From contig NZ_VEIO01000015.1 in assembly GCF_007680605.1 (NCBI RefSeq), positions 1-49,985 on the forward strand: a stretch of 49,985 bases of DNA. The letters are read 5' to 3'. Positions 15,902 to 23,287 of this stretch are shown here, in pieces. Numbering within the stretch: the first letter of the stretch is position 1; each line of letters opens with the position of its first letter. The notes beneath the pieces are model-generated. The model was not told the origin of the DNA, ran no database searches, and saw only the letters and a list, made by a program, of their open reading frames with translations. This DNA comes from Paenibacillus xylanexedens (GTDB lineage: Bacteria; Bacillota; Bacilli; Paenibacillales; Paenibacillaceae). A program made the position numbers and the translations under genes.

Positions 15902-17581
15902 TTACATTTTGTCTGGTGCGGATACGCCCACCAGACGGAGCGCTGTCGCGATGACGGTGCGAACGGCACCGATCAGCGCCAGGCGCGCCTGGGTCTGCTG
16001 CGCGTCTTCGGTAATGACGCGGTCAGCCCGGTAGTAACTATGGAACAGGGATGCCAGTTCGTAGACATAACGAATGATGCGATGCGGCGCATAACCTGTA
16101 GCCGCTGCAGCGATCTCTTCAGGCAATTCCCCCATTTTACGAAGAAGGTCATACTCGTGCTCGGTAGTCAGCTTGGACAGATCGATCTGTGCCAGTGGCA
16201 ACAACTCGATACCTTGCTCTTCGGCTTGACGATACACACTGCACACACGCGCATGTGCATATTGTACGTAGAATACCGGATTTTCATTGGATGTCGAAAT
16301 CGCCAAATCCATGTCAAAGTCCAGATGGGAATCCATGCTACGCATCGTGAAGAAATAACGAATGGCATCAATGCCAACCTCATCCATCAGATCTTCCATC
16401 GTTACAGCTTTACCTGTACGTTTGGACATTTTCACCTTTTCACCATTCTGGAACAGGCTGACCATCTGTGCAATCAAGACAACCAGTTTGTCCGGATCGT
16501 TGCCCAGCGCTTGCATTGCTGCTTTCATACGCGGAATATATCCGTGGTGATCCGCTCCCCATATATTGATCATCGTGTCATAACCACGGGAGTATTTATC
16601 GCGGTGATATGCAATATCCGGCGTCAGGTAGGTATACGTCCCGTCGTTTTTGATCAGAACGCGCTCTTTGTCATCACCATATTGCATCGTTTTCAGCCAA
16701 GTTGCGCCGTCTTTTTCATAAATTTCGTTACGGTCACGCAGCTCGTCCAGCACGCGAAGTACTTCACCGTTATCATACAGCGATGTTTCACTGAACCAGA
16801 TATCGAAATTCACACGGAAGCGGTTCAGGTCACGTTTGATCTTGTCGAGTTCTTTCTCCAGACCATAATCACGGAAGTATGCCGCGCGATCTCCCGGATG
16901 CATAGACAGCAAGCTGTCTCCTTTTTCAGCAACCAGTTCCTTCGCGAAACCTTTAATGTCTTCACCATGGTAGCCATCTTCCGGCATTTCGGCTTCTTGA
17001 CCGAGTTCTTGCAAATAACGTGCCTCAATAGAACGGGCCAGATTAAACACTTGGTTACCCGCATCATTAATGTAATATTCACGAGTTACATCGTAACCTG
17101 CGTAATCAAGAATATTGCACAGCGCGTCGCCTACAGCCGCTCCGCGGGCATGACCCAGATGCAGACTGCCTGTCGGGTTGGCGCTGACAAATTCCATCTC
17201 CACCTTTTTCCCCGCTCCAACATCGATTCTTCCGTAGTTCTCGCCTTGCTCATGCACCAAGTTAAGCACGGGATAGAGATAACTCTTGTTCAATTTGAAG
17301 TTAATGAATCCTGGTCCTGCAATCTCCGCCTTTTCAATTCCGGCTTCTTCAAGATTTAGGTTGGCGATGATTTCCTCGGCAATCTGACGAGGGTTCCGTT
17401 TAGCAATCTTGGTCAACTGCATTGCTGCATTGGTAGCCAGATCACCGTGGGACTTCTCGCGCGGCACTTCAAGCGTAATGGCTGGAAGCTCTTCCTGTGT
17501 TACGATGCCGGCAGCAACAATCGCATTGCCGATGGCTGTACTTACCCGTTCGTTAATCGTATCTAGTGGATTACGTGTCAT
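15902..17581 (-). CDS. argS: Arginine-tRNA ligase
   Basis: ArgS (559 aa) charges tRNA-Arg. It is a class I synthetase: the HIGH motif is HLGH (141-144) in NPTGSLHLGHARG, and the KMSKS motif appears as KMSKRTG. An N-terminal Add-1 domain precedes the catalytic fold, and the C-terminal DALR anticodon-binding domain ends in the usual LGVSAPDKM-like sequence. Its start codon overlaps the ywiB stop (ATGA), so the two are translationally coupled. The last 40 codons extend into the GC-rich hairpin zone, for example TCTGGTG / CACCAGA at 15911-15936, without breaking the frame. Confidence 0.97.
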   Translation of the reverse strand: MTRNPLDTINERVSTAIGNAIVAAGIVTQEELPAITLEVPREKSHGDLATNAAMQLTKIAKRNPRQIAEEIIANLNLEEAGIEKAEIAGPGFINFKLNKSYLYPVLNLVHEQGENYGRIDVGAGKKVEMEFVSANPTGSLHLGHARGAAVGDALCNILDYAGYDVTREYYINDAGNQVFNLARSIEARYLQELGQEAEMPEDGYHGEDIKGFAKELVAEKGDSLLSMHPGDRAAYFRDYGLEKELDKIKRDLNRFRVNFDIWFSETSLYDNGEVLRVLDELRDRNEIYEKDGATWLKTMQYGDDKERVLIKNDGTYTYLTPDIAYHRDKYSRGYDTMINIWGADHHGYIPRMKAAMQALGNDPDKLVVLIAQMVSLFQNGEKVKMSKRTGKAVTMEDLMDEVGIDAIRYFFTMRSMDSHLDFDMDLAISTSNENPVFYVQYAHARVCSVYRQAEEQGIELLPLAQIDLSKLTTEHEYDLLRKMGELPEEIAAAATGYAPHRIIRYVYELASLFHSYYRADRVITEDAQQTQARLALIGAVRTVIATALRLVGVSAPDKM

Positions 17582-18003
17582 GAATTTGGTTCCTCCTGTA
17601 TATGCAAACTAATCGCAAAATGTCCGGCTTCTTCATCAAAGCGGTAAAAGTCGTAGCTCCACGCTGCGCGTGCGCTCAATCCCTGAATGGAAAGCTCCAG
17701 CTTCTGTGTATGCGTGGACAGGGCAAACGACATATATGGTGAACGGTAGAAGCCCGGAAGCTTACGGTTCAATTCGAACGTCTGCTCCGACTCCACCTCA
17801 CCATGACGTATAATCTTGATGGATTGTCCGCCCAGCTTCAATGTTGTACGGGTTATGCCTCCCTCGGGCCCAGCCTGCGGTTCTTCGTAACGAACATACA
17901 AGTATGCTCCCTTGACCACAGCTTCTCCCTGCATTTCCTGCAGTACATCTTCCCCTTCATAACGGCTGTGCAGCCGGATCTGAACCGGTCGCATCTTCGA
18001 CAT
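17578..18003 (-). CDS. ywiB: YwiB-family (DUF1934) beta-barrel protein
   Basis: A 141-residue DUF1934 protein similar to B. subtilis YwiB. The family folds as a small calycin-like barrel and has no known function. The sequence alternates strands (VQIRLHSRYEG, GAYLYVRYEE, TTLKLGGQSIKIIRHGE) and ends with an acidic tail. GGAGG precedes the ATG by nine bases. It is the first gene of an argS operon with a 4-base overlap, the arrangement known from Bacillus, which is the main support for the assignment. Confidence 0.85.
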   Translation of the reverse strand: MSKMRPVQIRLHSRYEGEDVLQEMQGEAVVKGAYLYVRYEEPQAGPEGGITRTTLKLGGQSIKIIRHGEVESEQTFELNRKLPGFYRSPYMSFALSTHTQKLELSIQGLSARAAWSYDFYRFDEEAGHFAISLHIQEEPNS

Positions 18004-18331
18004 GAATGTTAACCTCCATTATATTCGAGGCGACGCAAAATCAGGACAGCTGGCGAGAACAGCCCTTCCTGAATGGTTGTGTCGCTATACACGCTCATAT
18101 TCCGAATAAACTTGCTCTCCTACACTCTACTGTATAACTATATCCAGTTCACCCGCTCAATTCAAATCCAAATTCAGAGTTTTTTTTCAACCATCAAAAA
18201 GAAGGGCTGCACCTATACCGCGCAGCCCTCCCCCACTTCACATCAATTTCATTGTCTCACTTCATTCACTTCACTATCATACTCCATACATTTTGCCATC
18301 TTGCTTCATTATATAAAATGATGAACCCTAT
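18004..18331. other. Intergenic region upstream of ywiB-argS
   Basis: About 330 bases with no gene. It contains the terminator of the upstream operon (18197-18231) and presumably the ywiB-argS promoter. I found no T-box core (AGGGTGGNACCGCG) before this tRNA synthetase operon. Confidence 0.6.
18197..18231 (-). terminator. Terminator after the arabinofuranosidase operon
   Basis: On the minus strand AGGGCTGC / GCAGCCCT pair with an 11-base loop, followed by TCTTTTTG. Confidence 0.85.
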
Positions 18332-18637
18332 TCATAACCACTGCGATGCATACGGATAGGGACAGGTGGAATCGGCCAGTTTCGCACGCACTTGTACAAG
18401 GCAACCGCAGTGCCGGCATGTCGTTCCATATTGCAGATCAGGACAGCCCGAGCAGATCGCAAGTCGTCGCTCATACTCCTCATCCTCCACCGTAGTGCGT
18501 GAGCGCGAGGCGATCTCCACCAGACGGGCCATTTTGGCATCACTGATATGAATATCATACTGGCTGTCACACCCTTTACAGGGCTCGTTTCTTCCCTCAC
18601 GGGATTGCTGTTGGTATTGGTAATTGCTCGGCTTCAT
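18332..18637 (-). CDS. Small Cys-rich zinc-ribbon-like protein (DUF6171-like)
   Basis: A 101-residue soluble protein with cysteines C20-x2-C23, C62-x2-C65, C74-x2-C77-x-C79 and C92, arranged like two metal-binding sites; it ends CPYPYASQWL. It resembles the DUF6171 family of Bacillales, function unknown. The ATG lies three bases after the stop of the arabinofuranosidase gene, with GGGGTGAGG as ribosome site overlapping that stop, so the two are translationally coupled. A functional link with arabinose metabolism is not obvious; the coupling may be accidental. Confidence 0.75.
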   Translation of the reverse strand: MKPSNYQYQQQSREGRNEPCKGCDSQYDIHISDAKMARLVEIASRSRTTVEDEEYERRLAICSGCPDLQYGTTCRHCGCLVQVRAKLADSTCPYPYASQWL

Positions 18638-18640
18638 ACC

Positions 18641-20122
18641 TCACCCCTGAACAGCGACCAGACCAACGGAAGCCGGAGGCAATACAAAACGCAATGTATT
18701 ATTCTCCAAAACAAGCCCTTCCCAAGCTACAAGTTTCACCTGGTCCGGCTGTTCAAACGTATTAAATGCCCCAAAGTCAGTGTTATGGAGCAACTGCCCC
18801 GATACGCTTGCCGCTTGACCTGCCTCCAGTTGCACAACTACTTCAAGCTCATCCGTATGACTGAGATTACATCCTGTCACATGAATAACGCCGTCTTTGT
18901 TCCGTGATGCAGACAGGCTAAGTTGCGGAATCGTCTCCTCACCAAATGTATACCCCGGGCTCTCATAACTGAGATCCAGACGCTTTGCATCCATATGGAC
19001 CTGATACATATCGAACACATGGTACGTCGGCGTCAGGAGCATTTTATCCCCTTCAGTAAATACAAGCGATTGAAGCACATTAACGATCTGAGCCAGATTC
19101 GCCATATGCACCCGTTTGTTATGTTGATTGAAGATGTTGAGGTTCACCGCTGCAAGCACTGCATCCCGCATCGTATTCTGCTGGTAGAGAAAACCCGGAT
19201 TCGTTCCTGGTTCAACGTTGTACCATGTTCCCCACTCATCTACGATAATACCTACCCGGCCTTCCGGATCATATTTGTCCATGATCTCGGAGTGCTTCAC
19301 AAGCAATTCATCCATGAACAGCGTTTTCTTCAATGTAGTGAACCATTCAGCCTCTCCAAAACCGGTAGCATTCCCTTTGTCTTCCCATACGCCTGTCGGA
19401 ATCGTGTAATAATGAAGGCTGATGCCATCCATGAAACGGGCCGCTTCCCGCATCAACACTTCCATCCACTCATAGTTGCTGTCGTTCGGTCCACAAGCAA
19501 TTTTATAGATCTGATTTTCGGAATAATTACGTACATATGTAGCGTAACGGCGATATTCATCCGCATAATACTCTGGACGCATGTTGCCGCCGCAACCCCA
19601 GTTCTCATTGCCCACACCAAAATATTTCAGCTTCCACGGCTCGTCACGACCATTTTGCTTCCGCCAGTTCGCCATAGGAGACTCACCGTCAAACGTAATG
19701 TACTCTACCCATTCCTGCATTTCCTGTACCGTTCCGCTACCCAGGTTACCGCTGATATACGGTTCTGCACCAAGCAACTCACACAGCCTCATGAATTCAT
19801 GTGTACCAAAATGGTTATTCTCCTCCACGCCGCCCCAGTGGGTATTAATCATGCGTGCACGCTCGCTTTTGGGCCCTACACCATCCTTCCAGTGGTATTC
19901 GTCAGCAAAACAACCACCCGGCCAGCGAAGCACGGGAATATTCAACTTCTGAAGTGCCGTAAGTACATCGTTCCGAATACCTTCCGTATTTGGAATAGGT
20001 GAATCTTCTCCTACCCATAATCCTTCGTAAATACAACGTCCCAAATGCTCGGAAAAGTGACCATATATATTGCGATTTATTAATCCTTTATCTGAATCAG
20101 CCTTTAAAATAACATTAACCAT
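18641..20122 (-). CDS. abfA: Alpha-L-arabinofuranosidase, GH51 family
   Basis: A 493-residue intracellular GH51 enzyme that removes arabinose from arabinan or arabinoxylan oligosaccharides. The acid/base is E173 in GVGNENWGCGG and the nucleophile E296 in VDEWGTWY; the substrate-binding LRWPGGCFADEYHW is also present. A beta-sandwich domain forms the C-terminus. No signal peptide is seen, as usual for GH51. The ATG at 20122 is chosen because AAGGAGG lies eight bases upstream. A 20-base palindrome fills the spacer of its promoter, implying repression. It interrupts the argS-speB neighbourhood known from Bacillus, so it was probably acquired there. Confidence 0.94.
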   Translation of the reverse strand: MVNVILKADSDKGLINRNIYGHFSEHLGRCIYEGLWVGEDSPIPNTEGIRNDVLTALQKLNIPVLRWPGGCFADEYHWKDGVGPKSERARMINTHWGGVEENNHFGTHEFMRLCELLGAEPYISGNLGSGTVQEMQEWVEYITFDGESPMANWRKQNGRDEPWKLKYFGVGNENWGCGGNMRPEYYADEYRRYATYVRNYSENQIYKIACGPNDSNYEWMEVLMREAARFMDGISLHYYTIPTGVWEDKGNATGFGEAEWFTTLKKTLFMDELLVKHSEIMDKYDPEGRVGIIVDEWGTWYNVEPGTNPGFLYQQNTMRDAVLAAVNLNIFNQHNKRVHMANLAQIVNVLQSLVFTEGDKMLLTPTYHVFDMYQVHMDAKRLDLSYESPGYTFGEETIPQLSLSASRNKDGVIHVTGCNLSHTDELEVVVQLEAGQAASVSGQLLHNTDFGAFNTFEQPDQVKLVAWEGLVLENNTLRFVLPPASVGLVAVQG

Positions 20123-20157
20123 TATTCCAACCTCCTTGAAGTATGTTGTCACCGCTT

Positions 20158-20186
20158 ACAATAACCTGTTTCGAGACAGGTTTCAA
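20158..20186 (-). promoter_or_regulatory. abfA promoter with palindromic operator
   Basis: On the minus strand there is TTGAAA (20181-20186), 17 bases, TATTGT (20158-20163). The palindrome AACCTGTTTCGAGACAGGTT (20163-20182) fits exactly between them, so a bound regulator would block polymerase. The half-site AACCTGT is not one I can assign to a known repressor; the central TCGA recalls LacI-type operators. Confidence 0.65.
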
Positions 20187-20202
20187 CCCTTTTATTTCCT
20201 AT

Positions 20203-20242
20203 AAAAAAAGCCCTTTTCCATGTTCATTTTCAGGAAAAGGGC
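20203..20242 (-). terminator. Terminator after the beta-propeller protein gene
   Basis: A 10-base perfect stem (GCCCTTTTCC / GGAAAAGGGC) followed on the minus strand by seven T. Confidence 0.9.
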
Positions 20243-20335
20243 ATATTTGATATCATATCTCTCCAATCCAATCAAAATTTCATATAGACACCTTTGATTT
20301 GAATTAGCTAATACATAAATTCATTTTAAAACTTG

Positions 20336-21538
20336 TTAATTCTGTTCTGAGTGAAATAAAATTTTTGCCGACCAGGTTATTCCACCGTCCGTTGTCTCAT
20401 AGACGGCAGGCCTGCTCTTACTTGTGACAACGAGCCAGCCGATCTTGGTTGTAGGGAACGAGATACGGGCACGATAACCTGCCATTTTCAGATCAATGTT
20501 TTTCCACGTGGAACCTCCATCAAAGGAACGCCCAATTCCAACCTTGTCTGTCGCTGGCGATCCAGCAGAGAGATATGCAGTCTGGTTACCGATCAGTGCC
20601 ATGTTGCCTGGATGTCCACCGGGATTAGCCGGGCCGCTTCCTTTCCCTTCTTGACTGGCACCGGGTGCCGGCCCTGCGCCTGCTGTCGATTGAGCGAAAA
20701 CCTGCCTCCAGCTCTCTCCTTGATCACCACTTGCGTACAAAGAGTAAGATTGCTGGGACATGCCCGCATCTCCATATAGGATAGCCCATACCTGTGATCC
20801 ATTTGCATATAGGTCTGCTCCGTTCCATGTACCGGATTTCACCTGAAGAGCTGTATTCCAGCTCTTTCCTCCATTACTTGTCTTCTCGATCTTATAGCCT
20901 GTCCCGGGTACAACTACAACAGCATACCCCAGCTTATCTGTATTAAATGTAGCGGCTCTGGTGTTGGCTGGCGTATTCATTTTACTCCACGTTACACCGC
21001 CATTGGTCGTTCGATATGCACCGTTATAGCTGTATCCGTAGCCGTTATTTTTATCGCTGAAATCAATCCGCTTGAACGGCGGAACACCTGGAGTACTCAG
21101 TCTCTTCCAGTGTGAACCCCCATCGTCCGTACGAATGAGATACGTTAGTGAGGAGCCCTTCACGCCCGCCAGTGCATATCCTGTAACGTTATTTGGGAAG
21201 TTTAATTGTTCGAACTGCCACTGTCCTGTGTATATGGATTGCCAAGTACAGCCTGCATTCGAAGTTCCAATCAAGAACCCTTTACCTGCCGCCCGTCCTG
21301 TAGTTTGATTCAGAAAATCGATATCCGTGAATTGTAGCTGCTGTCCTTCCACGCCACTGCCCTTTTTCAAATCTGATGTCAGTCCATGATCTCCTGTGCC
21401 GCATGTTGCGGTTAAAGGTGCTGCGCTGGCATCAGGTGATGTATGCGCCTGCCCCATTCCCCATAATAGTGTAAGCACTAGAGTGATCACACTTGCTCGT
21501 TTCCATGTCTTGGTGTTCTTGGTTGTCTTGATTCTCAT
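20336..21538 (-). CDS. Secreted BNR/Ycf48-like beta-propeller protein
   Basis: A 400-residue exported protein. It has a basic N-terminus and a hydrophobic core at about 16-33, then a mature part from near Ala40. At least five repeats carry the BNR/Asp-box style pattern, such as TDDGGSHWKRL, TTNGGVTWSKM, TSNGGKSWNTA, SFDGGSTWKNI and TTDGGITWSAK, typical of sialidase-like and photosystem II assembly factor (Ycf48)-like propellers. A Gly/Pro/Ala-rich loop lies about 285-310. No catalytic residues can be assigned. The ATG at 21538 follows GGAGG by eight bases. The gene stands alone between abfA and the small-peptide locus. Confidence 0.82.
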   Translation of the reverse strand: MRIKTTKNTKTWKRASVITLVLTLLWGMGQAHTSPDASAAPLTATCGTGDHGLTSDLKKGSGVEGQQLQFTDIDFLNQTTGRAAGKGFLIGTSNAGCTWQSIYTGQWQFEQLNFPNNVTGYALAGVKGSSLTYLIRTDDGGSHWKRLSTPGVPPFKRIDFSDKNNGYGYSYNGAYRTTNGGVTWSKMNTPANTRAATFNTDKLGYAVVVVPGTGYKIEKTSNGGKSWNTALQVKSGTWNGADLYANGSQVWAILYGDAGMSQQSYSLYASGDQGESWRQVFAQSTAGAGPAPGASQEGKGSGPANPGGHPGNMALIGNQTAYLSAGSPATDKVGIGRSFDGGSTWKNIDLKMAGYRARISFPTTKIGWLVVTSKSRPAVYETTDGGITWSAKILFHSEQN

Positions 21539-21787
21539 CGGTAACACCTCCTTCTATCGTTTTACCCCAAATCACGCTTCATATCGTAACAATTCGGGTG
21601 AACGAAGATGACAATTTTGCAAGAAAAAAAAATACCTTTACCCATGATGGAGTTCATCTGGTTAAAAGTGGTGTGCAATACGTTATGTAACCCGGTTTAT
21701 TCATTAACCCGAGTTTTTTTTATTTTTGGATAAACGATCCCAACATACACATACGTCTATTATACGATAGAGTAACAGGAACGTATG
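21539..21787. other. Intergenic region with a terminator-like hairpin
   Basis: Nothing coding is supported. Near 21690-21725 an imperfect stem (CCGGTT / AACC-CG) is followed by eight T on the plus strand, resembling a terminator although no plus-strand gene precedes it. The promoter of the propeller gene should lie here too. Confidence 0.45.
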
Positions 21788-21796
21788 TGCTATAAT
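21788..21796 (+). promoter_or_regulatory. Extended -10 promoter of the 43-residue peptide
   Basis: TGCTATAAT is a perfect extended -10 element about 75 bases before the peptide start; no strong -35 is present. Confidence 0.6.
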
Positions 21797-21870
21797 TAGA
21801 AGTATGGGCTCATGATTGAGTGTGGATGTTTTCTGATCACGGCGTTGCTGTCCGAGAGGGGGTGACGTCG

Positions 21871-22002
21871 ATGGTCAAACTTGTGGCGTTGCTTGATATA
21901 ATCCGGTGGATTGCTGCGATCCTCAGCATTGTGCTGAGTGGACGAAAGCTGTATCGTTGGTTACGCAAAAAGCTTCAGAGAAAGCGAAAACCCACCTCAT
22001 AA
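21871..22002 (+). CDS. 43-residue hydrophobic/basic peptide, toxin-like
   Basis: A 43-residue peptide with one membrane-spanning segment (about residues 3-23, LVALLDIIRWIAAILSIVL) and a strongly basic tail (RKLYRWLRKKLQRKRKP). GAGGGGG lies about eight bases before the ATG. It has its own promoter and a terminator whose 5' arm overlaps the last codons. A possible convergent promoter on the minus strand lies about 40-65 bases past the stop. Size, membrane helix and basic tail resemble type I toxins or small membrane regulators, but I recognise no family. Confidence 0.65.
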   Translation: MVKLVALLDIIRWIAAILSIVLSGRKLYRWLRKKLQRKRKPTS

Positions 22003-22027
22003 GGTTGAACGCCTGACGGTGGGTTTT
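21987..22027 (+). terminator. Terminator of the 43-residue peptide gene
   Basis: AAAACCCACC and GGTGGGTTTT pair across 21 bases, ending in GGGTTTTG. The 5' arm overlaps the end of the reading frame. Confidence 0.8.
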
Positions 22028-22038
22028 GCTTGAATAGC

Positions 22039-22066
22039 ATTATTTAATTCTTGCACGCCGTGGCAA
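22039..22066 (-). promoter_or_regulatory. Possible convergent (antisense) promoter
   Basis: On the minus strand there is TTGCCA (22061-22066), 16 bases, AATAAT (22039-22044). Transcription would run into the terminator and reading frame of the 43-residue peptide, as the antisense RNA of a type I toxin system would. Confidence 0.4.
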
Positions 22067-22086
22067 TCCACAGCCTTTCAGGTCCT

Positions 22087-22120
22087 AAGAGTCATTATCG
22101 CCCCAACGATAATGACTCTT
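22087..22120 (+). terminator. 14-base perfect hairpin
   Basis: AAGAGTCATTATCG and CGATAATGACTCTT pair perfectly around CCCCAA, followed by TATTTAG. It is the second strong hairpin downstream of the peptide gene and may end readthrough or a separate small RNA. Confidence 0.5.
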
Positions 22121-22228
22121 TATTTAGTATATGGTCGAACCCGCACACCCTATACTTCACGACTGTAATACATTGATTAATATATTACTAAACTCTTATG
22201 TGTCCAGTATAACATAGCCCGAAACATA

Positions 22229-22263
22229 AGTTAAGTTAACTTAACTTAACTTAACTTAACTTT
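22229..22263. repeat. TTAAC microsatellite with palindromic edge
   Basis: Five consecutive TTAAC units (22236-22260) preceded by AAGTTAAG, so that AAGTTAAGTTAACTTAACTT is a perfect 20-base palindrome. It lies in the otherwise empty 22.12-22.30 kb interval. Confidence 0.9.
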
Positions 22264-22307
22264 CAACCTAGCATAATTCATTTTTATCGGCCACTATCCT
22301 GCTATAA

Positions 22308-22352
22308 AAACAAAAACTCGCCTGCACAGATGTTCACATCTGCACAGACGAG
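22308..22352 (-). terminator. Terminator after speB
   Basis: On the minus strand a 16-pair stem (with G-U pairs) closes on TGAA and is followed by TTTTTGTTTTTA. It ends the speE-speB transcript. Confidence 0.9.
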
Positions 22353-22403
22353 GATTTCATACTCGCTTTATACGTTTAGGTGTATTCAGCATTGCAAAAA
22401 TAT

Positions 22404-23273
22404 TTACTTCACGAATCCAAGCAGCATTTCACGAATCAACTTGGCCGCTACGATCTGTGTCTGTTGTGTCGGATCATAGATCGGCGCTACTTCCACCAAG
22501 TCACAGCCCACGACATTCACATCCGATCCAGCGATCATGTGAACCGCTTCAAGCAGTTCTTTGGATGTGATTCCACCAGCTTCTGCTGTTCCAGTTCCTG
22601 GTGCAGCAGACGGATCAAGCACGTCGATGTCGATCGTTACATAGACTGGACGGTTGCCCATTTTCGGAAGAGCTTCCTTCATTGGAGCCGCTACTTCAAA
22701 CGGATAGAAGTTAATGTTGTCACGGCCATACTGGAACTCTTCACGGGAGCCCGAACGGATACCGAACTGATAAATATTTTGACCGCCCATCAGTTCAGCA
22801 GCTTTACGCACAGGTGTGGAGTGAGACAGGGGCTCGCCTTCATAGTTTTCGCGAAGGTCTGCATGTGCATCAATGTGGATCAGGATCAGATCTGGATATT
22901 TCTTGTACATCTGTTGAATCACGGGCCAAGTCACGAGGTGCTCGCCGCCCAAGCCAATCGGGAATTTGTCATCTGCCAGCAGACTACCGATGTACTCATG
23001 GATAACCTCAAGACTGCGTCCTGCGTTACCGAAAGGGAGCAACAAATCTCCCGCATCGAAATAGGTCATATCCACGATACTTTTATCCAGATACGGGCTG
23101 TACTCTTCAAGTCCAACCGATGCCTGACGGATATGAGCCGGGCCGAAACGCGAACCCGGGCGGAAGCTGACCGTGTAGTCCATCGGCATACCGTAGATGA
23201 CCGCTTTGGAGTTTTCATAATCTTCAGAGCTGCAAATAAATACGTTTCCTGAATAAGCTTGATCCAGTTTCAT
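22404..23273 (-). CDS. speB: Agmatinase
   Basis: SpeB (289 aa) hydrolyses agmatine to putrescine and urea, the step before spermidine synthase. It is a ureohydrolase with the manganese-binding motifs GGEH, DAHAD (in HIDAHADLRENYEG) and DIDVLDP, all intact. AAGGGG precedes the ATG. It lies 14 bases downstream of speE, in the same order and spacing style as B. subtilis, so the pair forms a polyamine operon. Confidence 0.96.
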   Translation of the reverse strand: MKLDQAYSGNVFICSSEDYENSKAVIYGMPMDYTVSFRPGSRFGPAHIRQASVGLEEYSPYLDKSIVDMTYFDAGDLLLPFGNAGRSLEVIHEYIGSLLADDKFPIGLGGEHLVTWPVIQQMYKKYPDLILIHIDAHADLRENYEGEPLSHSTPVRKAAELMGGQNIYQFGIRSGSREEFQYGRDNINFYPFEVAAPMKEALPKMGNRPVYVTIDIDVLDPSAAPGTGTAEAGGITSKELLEAVHMIAGSDVNVVGCDLVEVAPIYDPTQQTQIVAAKLIREMLLGFVK

Positions 23274-23287
23274 TTTTCATTTCCCCT

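Noticed and set aside
15584..17359. Open frame of 591 codons on the plus strand
   Set aside because: It lies opposite argS, which has full family motifs and length; the frame reads through the hairpin patch and resembles no protein.
18923..20002. Open frame of 359 codons on the plus strand
   Set aside because: Antisense shadow of the GH51 arabinofuranosidase.
22380..23252. Open frame of 290 codons on the plus strand
   Set aside because: Antisense shadow of speB, which has all its metal-binding motifs.
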